Shown piece by piece: positions 33,262-41,563 of a DNA stretch of 64,000 nucleotides (position 1 is its first letter; the number at the start of each line of letters is the position of its first letter). A program made the translations under genes and the position numbers. This stretch comes from Anaerobium acetethylicum (lineage in GTDB: Bacteria; Bacillota; Clostridia; Lachnospirales; Lachnospiraceae): assembly GCF_900096945.1 (NCBI RefSeq), contig NZ_FMKA01000007.1, positions 62,001 through 126,000 of the forward strand, given 5' to 3'. Under the pieces are notes generated by a model. That model made no database searches. It was given only the letters and a program-made list of their open reading frames with translations, and had not been told where the DNA came from.

Positions 33262-35793
33262 TTAAAATATATAGCTGCCTGCTGACAGCTTTTCCTGTCT
33301 GCCATCCGGCAAAATCACGTTTGCTGTTACATTTGAAGGTATGGTAATTTCATAAGTGATCTGCTCACCTTCATATCTCCATCCACTTGTAAGTTCACCC
33401 AGCGGGGATTCATAGACTGCTTTGGCATATGCAAGCTGCCTGCAGGGCTGGGGCGCAATGGTCACTTCCTCTTTATTTACTTTGATTCCGCACACCCCGC
33501 TAAAGAGCCAGCCACTGACCGCTCCGTAGGAATAATGATTCAGGGATGCCTTCACTTCACCTTTTTCATTGATTCCGTCCCAGTTTTCCCAAATCGTTGT
33601 TGCTCCTTTTTTCACTGCATAAAGCCAGCCCGGCATGGTGTCCTGCAGCAATAATTTGTAGGCCGTTTCCACAAATCCGTAGTCAGCCAGCACGCTGCAC
33701 AGAGAAGGCGTCGACAGGAATCCCGTATTGAGATGATAGCCATTCTCGATTACCATCTGGTTCAGGTCCTTTGCCGCTTCCTGTGCCTCTTCCCTGGATA
33801 AAAGTCCGAATGAGATGGCCCGGACATATTCAGCCTGGCGGTCTGACTTGATTTTCCCATTTTCCGTTGCCACCAGGTGAAACGCTTTTGATGCATGTTC
33901 GGCAATTGTCCTGTAATGAGCAGCATCCTCTGTCTTCCCTAAAATCTCTGCAATCTCTGCCAGGAGTTTTCCCGAATAGGCATAATAGGCAGTCGCCACT
34001 TTGTATTGTGGCTTTGCCATTGCCATCATTCCGTTTACATCCGGCTCGCACCACTCGCCATAATCGACGCCGGTCTCGATGGTATAGGATGCATAAGGAT
34101 TCTCTTTCTCTATGACGCTTTTCTCGCCTTTTTGTCTGGCACGCCCTTCCAGAAAGCCATACCATTTTTTCATCATCCCGTAATTTTCTTTTAAAATCCG
34201 GACATCTCCGTCCCTCTTATACAGGGCATAAGGAACAATGATTGACGCATCGCCCCAGCCTACAGAACCAGCCAGCATCTCGGTGAATTTTGTGGGCAAA
34301 TTGTTTTTCGGGGCAATGTTCGCCACCTTGCCATCATCGTACTGGTTCAGCCTGCACTCCGCCAGCCATTTGCGGATGACGGGATAGCAATCCTCCAGAT
34401 AAATGCCGGCGTCCACAAACACTCCCATGTCTCCGGTCCATGCAGCCCTCTCTCTTGTGGGGCAATCTGTGGGCACATCGCAGAAATTGGATTTCAGGCT
34501 CCATCTGCTGTTGCTTACCAGCTGGTTCACGTCCTGATCGGAACACTCGAACCAGCCGTTCTGCTTCATTTCTGAATATACTGCAATGGAAGTAAACGCT
34601 GCATTGGACAGATCCATGTCTGTCTCTGCCTTTGCATAGCGAAATCCCCATATTGTAAACTTTGATTTATAATGATTCAGGCCTTCCTTCGCGGTAAACC
34701 TGACCTGCTGCTTTGTCCCGCCCTCCTTATGCCTGCTGCGGTCCTGGAAATTTTCTGCCGTGAAATTGCCGTTTTCATCCAGGGATTCTCCATGTGTCAG
34801 AACAATGGTATCTCCTTCACGGGCATACAGCGTAAATTCAATATACCCTGCCAGATTCTGCCCATAATCAATGACTGTTTCGCCATTTGGCGTGATGATG
34901 ATTCTGCCCTGGAAACGTTCCGCTTCTACAATAGGAACAGAATCGGATGCAGCGAGGGTTTCAGTGCCAAACTCCTCCACTTTCACCTCATGCCAGTTTT
35001 CCGGCGTCTCCATACGGGCATCATATACTTCGCCCTGCTGCATATCGTTCTCCCGGATTGGCCCGTCCTGGCTGGCCAGCCAGTTTTCATCAGACACGCA
35101 TACGGGAACACCGTCTATCTCCAGCTGGAAAAATAATGCGATATCCTCTCCGTATAAATTCCGGTCTCCGTCAACACCTGAACAGCTCCTATACCATCCG
35201 TCACCCAGGATGACCATAGCCTCATTGTTTCCTTCCCTGACCAAATCTGTGACATCATAGGTCTGACAGGTTATTTTTTTATCATAGGTACTGGTGCCTG
35301 GTGCCAGAACGAATTCGCCAACACGCTTGCCGTTGAGGAACGCTTCATACAATCCGTGACAGGTAATATAGAGCCTCGCACTCTGGCCGGCTGGTGCCTG
35401 AAAAGCAGTTTTCAGATAACTGGCCGGCTTATGTATCTCCGGATCACAGGTAAGTTCAGGATTGATCCATTTTGCAGTAAACTGTGCCTTATCCAGAATC
35501 CCCATTTCAAAGGCAGCCTCTTCGCTCCATTCTCCCGCTTCGTCCCGTTCATCCCAGAGCCTGACACGCCATGAAACCTTCTGCCTGCTCTCTGTTTCTG
35601 CACCAAAAACTGCATGCATCTGACGGGTCTGCACTTTTTTGCTGTTCCAGATCACCGCACCATTTGATACAGCCTCAATTTCATAGGCACTCTGGGTAAT
35701 TCCCTCTTTGCAGTTCCAGGATAAACAGGGATTTGAAACATCAATGCCCATGGGGTTCCTCATATGATCGGTTTTCAGATTGATTGCTATCAT
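33262..35793 (-). CDS. GH78 alpha-L-rhamnosidase
   Basis: 843 residues, no signal peptide. Order: N-terminal beta domain (about 1-100), Bac_rhamnosid_N-like carbohydrate-binding domain (about 120-290, 'YEAFLNGKRVGEFVLAPGTSTY'), linker beta domain (about 295-405, 'VIDYGQNLAGYIEF'), (alpha/alpha)6 barrel (about 410-760) and closing beta domain. The barrel has the GH78 active-site string DVPTDCPTRERAAWTGD (439-455) and 'GATTIWENWDGI' with the general-base Glu. It releases L-rhamnose from glycosides by inversion. The first gene of the minus-strand operon. Confidence 0.93.
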   Translation of the reverse strand: MIAINLKTDHMRNPMGIDVSNPCLSWNCKEGITQSAYEIEAVSNGAVIWNSKKVQTRQMHAVFGAETESRQKVSWRVRLWDERDEAGEWSEEAAFEMGILDKAQFTAKWINPELTCDPEIHKPASYLKTAFQAPAGQSARLYITCHGLYEAFLNGKRVGEFVLAPGTSTYDKKITCQTYDVTDLVREGNNEAMVILGDGWYRSCSGVDGDRNLYGEDIALFFQLEIDGVPVCVSDENWLASQDGPIRENDMQQGEVYDARMETPENWHEVKVEEFGTETLAASDSVPIVEAERFQGRIIITPNGETVIDYGQNLAGYIEFTLYAREGDTIVLTHGESLDENGNFTAENFQDRSRHKEGGTKQQVRFTAKEGLNHYKSKFTIWGFRYAKAETDMDLSNAAFTSIAVYSEMKQNGWFECSDQDVNQLVSNSRWSLKSNFCDVPTDCPTRERAAWTGDMGVFVDAGIYLEDCYPVIRKWLAECRLNQYDDGKVANIAPKNNLPTKFTEMLAGSVGWGDASIIVPYALYKRDGDVRILKENYGMMKKWYGFLEGRARQKGEKSVIEKENPYASYTIETGVDYGEWCEPDVNGMMAMAKPQYKVATAYYAYSGKLLAEIAEILGKTEDAAHYRTIAEHASKAFHLVATENGKIKSDRQAEYVRAISFGLLSREEAQEAAKDLNQMVIENGYHLNTGFLSTPSLCSVLADYGFVETAYKLLLQDTMPGWLYAVKKGATTIWENWDGINEKGEVKASLNHYSYGAVSGWLFSGVCGIKVNKEEVTIAPQPCRQLAYAKAVYESPLGELTSGWRYEGEQITYEITIPSNVTANVILPDGRQEKLSAGSYIF

Positions 35794-35834
35794 ACTTCCA
35801 TTTTCCTCATGCTTTCCATATTCTTTGTTGCTGC

Positions 35835-35863
35835 GTAACTGTTCAGCAGGCCTGAATCGTTAT
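35835..35863. mobile_element. MITE-like end-to-end remnant
   Basis: GTAACTGTTCAGCAGGCCTGAATCGTTA: both short ends joined, upstream of the GH78 gene. Confidence 0.65.
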
Positions 35864-36023
35864 GCTCCTGTTTTGTATTATACCGGAAGTTCTTCGTTCC
35901 TGTGTTTGATAATTCGTGTTTATAATTTATAATTCGTGCTTGTTTTTTGCGATTCATGTTCCTCTTTGATTATACGTCAACTTTCTGATATCAACCCGAT
36001 TATCTTCTCAACAATGAAGATGC

Positions 36024-36815
36024 CTATTTTTTCCACTGCATCAGATTTCTTGCTCCGGCAGATAATGCGCCATCGACCGGAATCGACGCGCCGCTTATAT
36101 AGCGCGCCATATCAGATGCCAGGAACAGGGCAAGGTTTGCGCAGTCTTCCGGCGTCCCCATCCGACCAGCAGGACAGCAGCTGCTGAAATACTGCATCGC
36201 CTCCTTAGGCGCATTCCCAAAGATCGGCGTCATGATATATCCTGGACAGATTGCATTCACCGTAAGATTGTGTGGCGCATATTCAATAGCAGCCGATTTC
36301 GTTATTCCGACAACACCATGCTTTGTTGCAGTGTAGAGGCTTTGTCCTGACTGGGGCACCAGCCCGGCAACTGAGGCAATGTTAATGATAAATCCGCCAT
36401 CCGACCCGGACTTCAGTATTGCCTCAGATGCAAATTTCATGGCAGAAAAAACACTCTTCAGATTCAGCGAAAGTATATTCTCACATTCTGCAATACTGTA
36501 TTCATGAAGCGGGAACCCGCCAAGGCCAATCCCTGCGTTGTTGACGATTCCGTCCAGTCTTCCGAAACGCTCCGTTGCAGACTTCACCAGCCGTTCTATG
36601 CTTTCAGAATCCCCCACATCAGTGTGGCAGAAAACAGATTCACCGCCGTTCTCATTGATCAGATCCACAGTTTCTTCACCCTTTGAACTATTTATATCAG
36701 CACATACCACTTTCATCCCGTGCCTGCCATAGTTTACTGCAATCGCTTTGCCTATTCCGCTGCCTCCGCCTGTTACAATTACCACTTTATCTCTCACGCT
36801 TTCAAAATCCATCAT
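36024..36815 (-). CDS. SDR-family dehydrogenase
   Basis: 263 residues (or 262 from the second Met at 36812, better spaced from GGGAGG). The cofactor site is TGGGSGIG near residue 16, 'NNAG' follows, and the catalytic Ser and Tyr-x-x-x-Lys are in 'IINIASVAGLVPQSGQSLYTATKHG'. Classical SDR, NAD(P)-dependent, acting on a sugar, sugar acid or hydroxyl group of an aglycone; the sequence does not decide. It is upstream of, and co-directional with, the glycoside operon, separated by about 210 bp. Confidence 0.9.
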   Translation of the reverse strand: MMDFESVRDKVVIVTGGGSGIGKAIAVNYGRHGMKVVCADINSSKGEETVDLINENGGESVFCHTDVGDSESIERLVKSATERFGRLDGIVNNAGIGLGGFPLHEYSIAECENILSLNLKSVFSAMKFASEAILKSGSDGGFIINIASVAGLVPQSGQSLYTATKHGVVGITKSAAIEYAPHNLTVNAICPGYIMTPIFGNAPKEAMQYFSSCCPAGRMGTPEDCANLALFLASDMARYISGASIPVDGALSAGARNLMQWKK

Positions 36816-37008
36816 AGACCTCCCTGATTCGTTATCCTCATGTTATTGTAGCTTTATTCAGACCGCTTCACTATTGTACTTTTGGGAAACGGATGCATTT
36901 AAGAGAAAAAACACAAAAACGAAAACATAATAGCGAATAAGAACACATGCAGATCCGGGGACTATGCTAAAATAAATGGTAAATAGATCAGGAAGGTTGG
37001 CTGATGCC

Positions 37009-38169
37009 ATGAAAATCAAAAAAGACATTCTGGCGCCTGAATTGCCGGTCGTGGGCGCCGTTCTCATTGTCTACACCGCAACTATTTTTTTCCAGGACAG
37101 GGCGAATTGGAATCTGAATTCAATTTTAGGATTTTCTTTCCTCATCGTGCTGCATGCTGCCTTATATCTCTGCCGAAAGGTGCTTTTCAAAAACCGGCTT
37201 GGCATCTACTTTTTTGTACAGGGGATTTTGATTTTTCTATTATCACTGGTTATTAAGGAACTTTATCAGGCGGCATATTTAGGCCTGATCCCTTTAATCA
37301 TTTCTCAATGCATTCATCTGCTGAAGGATCGAATAAAAATCATGTCTGCAGTGCTTTATTATTATGGAATTTACATGTTCACAGGCATTCTGTTTGACGG
37401 ACTGCGAAATGGATTATACGCGCTTTCACTTTTGATGCTGATCTCATCCGCAATGCTGGCCTACGGATATTTTTACACAAGACAATTGCAGGCTCACGAG
37501 AAGACGCAGAGTCTGCTGTATGAATTGGAATCGGCCTATGATAAGCTTGAAGCCATGACCAGAGAAGCGGAAAGACAGAAGCTCGCCAGGGACCTGCACG
37601 ACACGTTGTCTCAGGGTCTTGCAGGCGTTCTTATGAAATTAGAGGCTTCAGAAGTTCACCTCGAAAACGGAAATCTGGAAAAAAGCAGAGAAATCATCAG
37701 AAGCACCACCCGGCAGGTTCGCTGCAATCTGAACGAGGCACGGGCGATCATACAGGATTTACGGCTGTGCCGGGAGGATTCCAAAAATCTAAGAACTGCA
37801 ATCGATCAGGAAATCGAATATTTTAAAAACGAGACGCAGCTTCTGATTGCCGGCAATTGCAGCGGCGAACTATCTGTTAACACCACACTCTGCAAAAATG
37901 TTCTGTACATTGTCAGGGAAGTACTGGTCAATATTAAGAAGCACGCAAAAGCCTCAAAAGTATTGATCAATATTACTTTGGAAGCTGACAGGATCTATAT
38001 GCGCATTGAAGACAACGGGATTGGATTTGCCTGTTCCCGTCCAGGAACCTCTTACGGACATTACGGCCTGATCGGCCTGAAGGAAAGAGCCAAAGCCATA
38101 CATGGAGAACTCACGATTGAAAGCCATGCAAAATGCGGGACCTGCATTACACTGATCGTCCCGGTATAG
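37009..38169 (+). CDS. NarL-type two-component sensor histidine kinase
   Basis: 386 residues from the ATG at 37009, preceded by AGGAAGG; ATG at 36976 is in frame but too close to the probable promoter (TATGCTAAAAT at 36962). About five membrane helices (about 12-160) form the sensor part with no large loop. A coiled linker leads to the HisKA_3 box 'LARDLHDTLSQGLAGVLMKLE' (His near 197) and an HATPase domain ('NVLYIVREVLVNIKKHAKAS', 'IEDNGIGF', 'HYGLIGLKERA'). It phosphorylates the response regulator 18 bp downstream. The stimulus is unknown, perhaps a glycoside or membrane signal. Confidence 0.92.
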   Translation: MKIKKDILAPELPVVGAVLIVYTATIFFQDRANWNLNSILGFSFLIVLHAALYLCRKVLFKNRLGIYFFVQGILIFLLSLVIKELYQAAYLGLIPLIISQCIHLLKDRIKIMSAVLYYYGIYMFTGILFDGLRNGLYALSLLMLISSAMLAYGYFYTRQLQAHEKTQSLLYELESAYDKLEAMTREAERQKLARDLHDTLSQGLAGVLMKLEASEVHLENGNLEKSREIIRSTTRQVRCNLNEARAIIQDLRLCREDSKNLRTAIDQEIEYFKNETQLLIAGNCSGELSVNTTLCKNVLYIVREVLVNIKKHAKASKVLINITLEADRIYMRIEDNGIGFACSRPGTSYGHYGLIGLKERAKAIHGELTIESHAKCGTCITLIVPV

Positions 38170-38187
38170 GAGAAAAGAGGGAGCACG

Positions 38188-38823
38188 ATGGAACAATACA
38201 GGATTTTGATTGTCGACGATCATCCCATTGTCAGGGAAGGTCTGAAATTAATATTTGAAACAGAGAAGAGCATTATCATCGAAGACGAGGCATCGAACGG
38301 CGCTGAAGCACTTGCTCTGGTTCTTGCTGAAACGAACAAATTTGACTTGATCCTTTTAGATATCAGCATGCCGGTCATGGATGGGATTACGTTTCTTGAA
38401 CAGCTGAAAGATCGTGGAATCAGCATCAACACAATGGTTCTTACAACATCGGATGATGCTGACGATATCCAGGCGGCACTCCAGGCAGGCGCAAAAAGCG
38501 TCCTGTTAAAAGATGCCGCAAGGAAGGAGATGATTCAGACTGTCCTGCGGACTGCAAAAGGCGAATCCGTCCTGCAGCCTGAACTTCAGCATATCCTGCA
38601 GGCAAAAAGGAAGCTGCAACAGGACTCTCTGCTTACTCCAAAGGAACTGTCTGTTCTTGGCAGGATCGTAAAGGGATCAGCAAGCAAAGAAATCGCTTTG
38701 GATATGGGCATCTCCGAAAGAACCGTCAAAGCGCATTTGTCCAGTATCTATCAGAAGCTGGATGTTGGTTCCAGGGCTGAAGCAGTTGCATGTGCAATCG
38801 TGAGGAAACTTGTGACTTATTGA
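38188..38823 (+). CDS. NarL/LuxR-family response regulator
   Basis: 211 residues. Receiver domain 1-120 with acidic pair DD (10-11), phospho-acceptor D58 (LILLDIS), Thr in 'VLTTSDD' and Lys in 'VLLKDAA'. LuxR-type HTH at about 145-208: 'LTPKELSVLGRIVKGSASKEIALDMGISERTVKAHLSSIYQKLDV'. It is co-transcribed with the kinase and probably activates nearby SDR or glycoside genes. A short direct repeat follows the stop. Confidence 0.93.
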   Translation: MEQYRILIVDDHPIVREGLKLIFETEKSIIIEDEASNGAEALALVLAETNKFDLILLDISMPVMDGITFLEQLKDRGISINTMVLTTSDDADDIQAALQAGAKSVLLKDAARKEMIQTVLRTAKGESVLQPELQHILQAKRKLQQDSLLTPKELSVLGRIVKGSASKEIALDMGISERTVKAHLSSIYQKLDVGSRAEAVACAIVRKLVTY

Positions 38824-38902
38824 TTAAATCAAATGACAGCTGTTCTGAATAGTCACATATAATGTGATTGAATCAAATAACAGCTGTTCTGAATAGTTAC
38901 AT
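38822..38902. repeat. Two-copy direct repeat containing MITE-like end
   Basis: ATTAAATCAAATGACAGCTG... and ATTGAATCAAATAACAGCTG..., each continuing TTCTGAATAGTYACAT, about 44 bp apart. The shared part matches the GAATAGTTAC end of the 143-bp element. Confidence 0.7.
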
Positions 38903-38989
38903 AAAATGGATTGCCCAAACGTACAATAGATAGAAAAGCAGTCATCCGGTACAATATGTCTATCTGAATGATAAACTATGAAAAAGAAG

Positions 38990-39018
38990 GTAACTGTTCA
39001 GTGGTCCTGAATCGTTAC
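38990..39018. mobile_element. MITE-like end-to-end remnant
   Basis: GTAACTGTTCAGTGGTCCTGAATCGTTAC, both ends joined. It lies just 5' of the SDR gene ribosome site. Confidence 0.7.
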
Positions 39019-39032
39019 AAAAGGAGATTGCA

Positions 39033-39743
39033 ATGGAATTAAACAACAAAGTGGTAGTGGTTACCGGCGGCGGTAACGGCGTAGGCAGGGAACTAGTATT
39101 GGCGCTGCTGAATAAGGGCGCAAAGGTGGCTGCGCTGGATGTAAATGTCGAGGGCCTGAACACGACCTTTGCGCTTTCAGGCAAAAACAAAAGCATGTCG
39201 ATTCATCAGACGGACATCTCATCCGAAGAAAACGTGATCCAGGTAGTCGATGAAATAAAGGCATATCATGGCTGTGTCGATGTGGTGATCAACAATGCAG
39301 GCATTATACAGCCGTTTATCCCGGTCAGCGAGATCGACATGGATATCGTCCAAAAAGTGATGCAGGTGAGCATGGGCGGCTTTTTCCCATTTCCGGGGCA
39401 GAGCATCTATGGCGCATCAAAAGCGGCCGTAAAGCTGTTGACAGAAGCCTTGTACGCGGAGCTGTCCGGTACCAGCATAGGAGTTACTTCCGTAATTCCG
39501 GGAGGCATTGCAACGAATATCTTAAACAATTCAAACATTACAACCGAATCGAACAATATGAGTGCAAAAGGAACCAGTCTTCTGCTGACGCCCAAAAACG
39601 CAGCCGATCTGATCATCGCAGGAATCGAAAAAGATAAATTCCGGATATTCATCGGAAAAGATGCAAATCTGCTGAATATCATGTACAAATTCAGCCCTAA
39701 GTTTGCAATCAGGCTGTTAGGGAAATATATGAGCATTCAATAG
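39033..39743 (+). CDS. SDR-family dehydrogenase, apparently missing an internal segment
   Basis: 236 residues with AAAGGAG before the ATG. The cofactor loop TGGGNGVG and 'VVINNAGI' are normal, and the YGASKAA active-site motif is intact. Between 'IDMDIVQKVMQV' and 'SMGGFFPFPGQSIYGASKAA', however, about 30 residues usual in this family (the 'N-x-x-G ... F-L-P ... H-I-V-N-V-S' stretch forming a helix and beta-strand 5) are absent without a frameshift. The protein is shorter than typical relatives (about 260-270). It may be inactive or have a rebuilt core. It follows the two-component pair and converges on the AraC gene. Confidence 0.75.
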   Translation: MELNNKVVVVTGGGNGVGRELVLALLNKGAKVAALDVNVEGLNTTFALSGKNKSMSIHQTDISSEENVIQVVDEIKAYHGCVDVVINNAGIIQPFIPVSEIDMDIVQKVMQVSMGGFFPFPGQSIYGASKAAVKLLTEALYAELSGTSIGVTSVIPGGIATNILNNSNITTESNNMSAKGTSLLLTPKNAADLIIAGIEKDKFRIFIGKDANLLNIMYKFSPKFAIRLLGKYMSIQ

Positions 39744-39763
39744 CGGCTGAACATCCTTTTCTG

Positions 39764-40975
39764 CTAATGCTTATAGAATTTATCCCTGTACTCGCTTGGG
39801 GATAATCCCGTTTCTTTCTGGAAACAGGAATAAAAATAGCTCCTGTTTCCAAAGGAAAGCTCATTGCTGATATCCAGGATGCTCATCTGCGTGCCTGACA
39901 GGAGAAGCTTGGCCTCCTCGATTTTTTTATGGCGGATATATTCATTGATATTTTGTCCCGTCTCCTGTTTAAACTTATGAGACAGATAATACTCTGTATA
40001 GCCCGCACGAAGGGCCAGCTCCGAAAGCGTTATTTTTTCAGTCACATGGATTGATATATAATCGCAGATATCCTGGATCTGCCCGGACACATCGGAAGAC
40101 TCTTTTGACTGACGCACACGCTGCACGTAATCTTCGAGCATTTTCCGGCCGACAGAAGTGGTTTCAGAGATATTGCGGCACTCTTCGATCAGTTTGGCAT
40201 AATAGTCATGGAGGGAATACGAGATAGAAGGCGAGAGGCCTCCCTCTATACTGGCCCTGGAACACAGGACCAGAAGCACATGAACATTATTCTTGTGCTG
40301 CCTCAGACTGTCTCCGAATTCAGCCCTGACACCGCTGCTCAGGTTCCTGCTTTTTTCAAGCTCCTTTTTATAATTTGGATTCCCTTCCCGTATCATCGCC
40401 AATAAATTCTGCTCACTGATCCAGATTCCGCGATGCTCCTCCGAGATCAGTCTGATCTCATCCGATTCCTGATCCTCCCCGGTTGTCTTAAAGCAGACGC
40501 AGTCCATGGAAATCTGTTCTTCCGTGATGCAATAGTGAAGCATAACAGCAAACTGAAGCAGCGTATTTGACGGGATGATCGGAACATCATCCACCTGCCT
40601 GAAAATCTGCGACCGCAGTTGAACCGAAAGATTATAGGCGTCCAGCTTCTTTTTGATAAAAAGATGCGAATTTTTCCCGGTGAATGCCGGACCGATCACA
40701 TGAATCCGGTGCAGCGCGCCAGACCTGAATTCAAATGCCGCAATCCAGATCAGCCCCAGCTCCGTATCCAGTATCAGCGGATACGGATTCTCATTGCCCG
40801 CATGTGCAAGAAGCATGGATGAAAAATCAAGCATCGTGATCATATCGCTCGCAATCAGTTCCGACGGGCAGTTTGTATCCAGAAGGTTGACCTTTTCATC
40901 ATATGTCCACAAATAGACCCTGTAGTTGCAGCTGATAAGCCCCTGAAAGAAGGATAGCCGTTCATCAATATTCAT
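39764..40975 (-). CDS. AraC-family transcriptional regulator
   Basis: 403 residues, AAAGGAG before the ATG. The last ~100 residues are the double HTH of the AraC family ('ITLSELALRAGYTEYYLSHKFKQETGQNINEYIRHKKIEEAKLLL', 'DISNELSFGNRSYFYSCFQKETGLSPSEYRD'). The N-terminal ~270 residues are a sensor domain without a recognised name, similar in layout to other clostridial AraC proteins; no membrane segment is present. It likely controls the neighbouring glycoside or ABC genes. It is divergent from nothing; a 76-residue gene lies 18 bp upstream on the same strand. Confidence 0.9.
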   Translation of the reverse strand: MNIDERLSFFQGLISCNYRVYLWTYDEKVNLLDTNCPSELIASDMITMLDFSSMLLAHAGNENPYPLILDTELGLIWIAAFEFRSGALHRIHVIGPAFTGKNSHLFIKKKLDAYNLSVQLRSQIFRQVDDVPIIPSNTLLQFAVMLHYCITEEQISMDCVCFKTTGEDQESDEIRLISEEHRGIWISEQNLLAMIREGNPNYKKELEKSRNLSSGVRAEFGDSLRQHKNNVHVLLVLCSRASIEGGLSPSISYSLHDYYAKLIEECRNISETTSVGRKMLEDYVQRVRQSKESSDVSGQIQDICDYISIHVTEKITLSELALRAGYTEYYLSHKFKQETGQNINEYIRHKKIEEAKLLLSGTQMSILDISNELSFGNRSYFYSCFQKETGLSPSEYRDKFYKH

Positions 40976-40993
40976 ATGGGTGACTCCTTTCTA

Positions 40994-41224
40994 CTAAGCG
41001 TTCAGATATCCGGATACCAAAGTTACATCATCCGGATCATCAAACCGGATATTACCCCGATATAAGATTTCAGGTTTGTTTGAAAGGGTGCAGAATATAT
41101 ATTGGCATAAAGCGGAACGAAGGGCGAGAGAATCGCCTTCTGCGGTTTCAAAATAAACCTCTGCCTTACACAGTCTGACAGTCTCCAGGAATTGAATTAG
41201 ATTAATATTTTCTTTGATATGCAT
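40994..41224 (-). CDS. Small conserved-looking hypothetical protein
   Basis: 76 residues, GGAGG before the ATG. The pattern 'CKAEVYFETAEGDSLALRSALCQYIF' followed by 'DPDDVTLVSGYL' resembles an HPr-like alpha/beta fold often seen in small Clostridia proteins (sometimes mislabelled 'polya polymerase'). It is 18 bp upstream of the AraC gene on the same strand and probably co-transcribed. HPr-like is an impression from sequence pattern, not a proven assignment. Confidence 0.6.
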   Translation of the reverse strand: MHIKENINLIQFLETVRLCKAEVYFETAEGDSLALRSALCQYIFCTLSNKPEILYRGNIRFDDPDDVTLVSGYLNA

Positions 41225-41324
41225 GGTAGGCCTCCGGTTCTTGTTTTTATACTTATTATAGCAGGGAATAGCGGAAATATGGTTACTTAATTCTATAAAA
41301 TGTTTGATTATTGATTATTGTTTT

Positions 41325-41402
41325 GGTACCTGGTACCATTTACCGTTGATACCCCTTATTGGTACCTGACACCATTAAATTCTGTTTATGGTGTCAGGTA
41401 CC
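41325..41402. repeat. GGTACC-family palindrome, copy 8, with extra half-sites
   Basis: Complete palindrome (41361-41402), subtype b, preceded by GGTACCTGGTACC (41325-41337). With copy 9 it brackets a terminator hairpin. Confidence 0.9.
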
Positions 41403-41417
41403 AATAGGGGTATTAAT

Positions 41418-41469
41418 GCAAAAAGACCGTAATCCCCTGCATTTCAGCAAGATCTTTACAGTCTTTTGC
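41418..41469 (-). terminator. Terminator of the ABC-importer operon
   Basis: Arms GCAAAAAGACCGTAA / TTACAGTCTTTTGC, followed on the minus strand by TTTTTGCATTAA, about 95 bp past the DUF1593 stop and between two GGTACC elements. Confidence 0.65.
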
Positions 41470-41499
41470 GCAATCATCTGCCTTTTTAATACCTTTTTT

Positions 41500-41541
41500 G
41501 GTACCTGACACCATTAAATTTTGTTTATGGTGTCAGGTACC
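41500..41541. repeat. GGTACC-family palindrome, copy 9
   Basis: Subtype b (CATTAAATTTTG). It lies 23 bp after the DUF1593 gene stop. Confidence 0.93.
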
Positions 41542-41563
41542 AATATGGTGTACCAATATCTGG

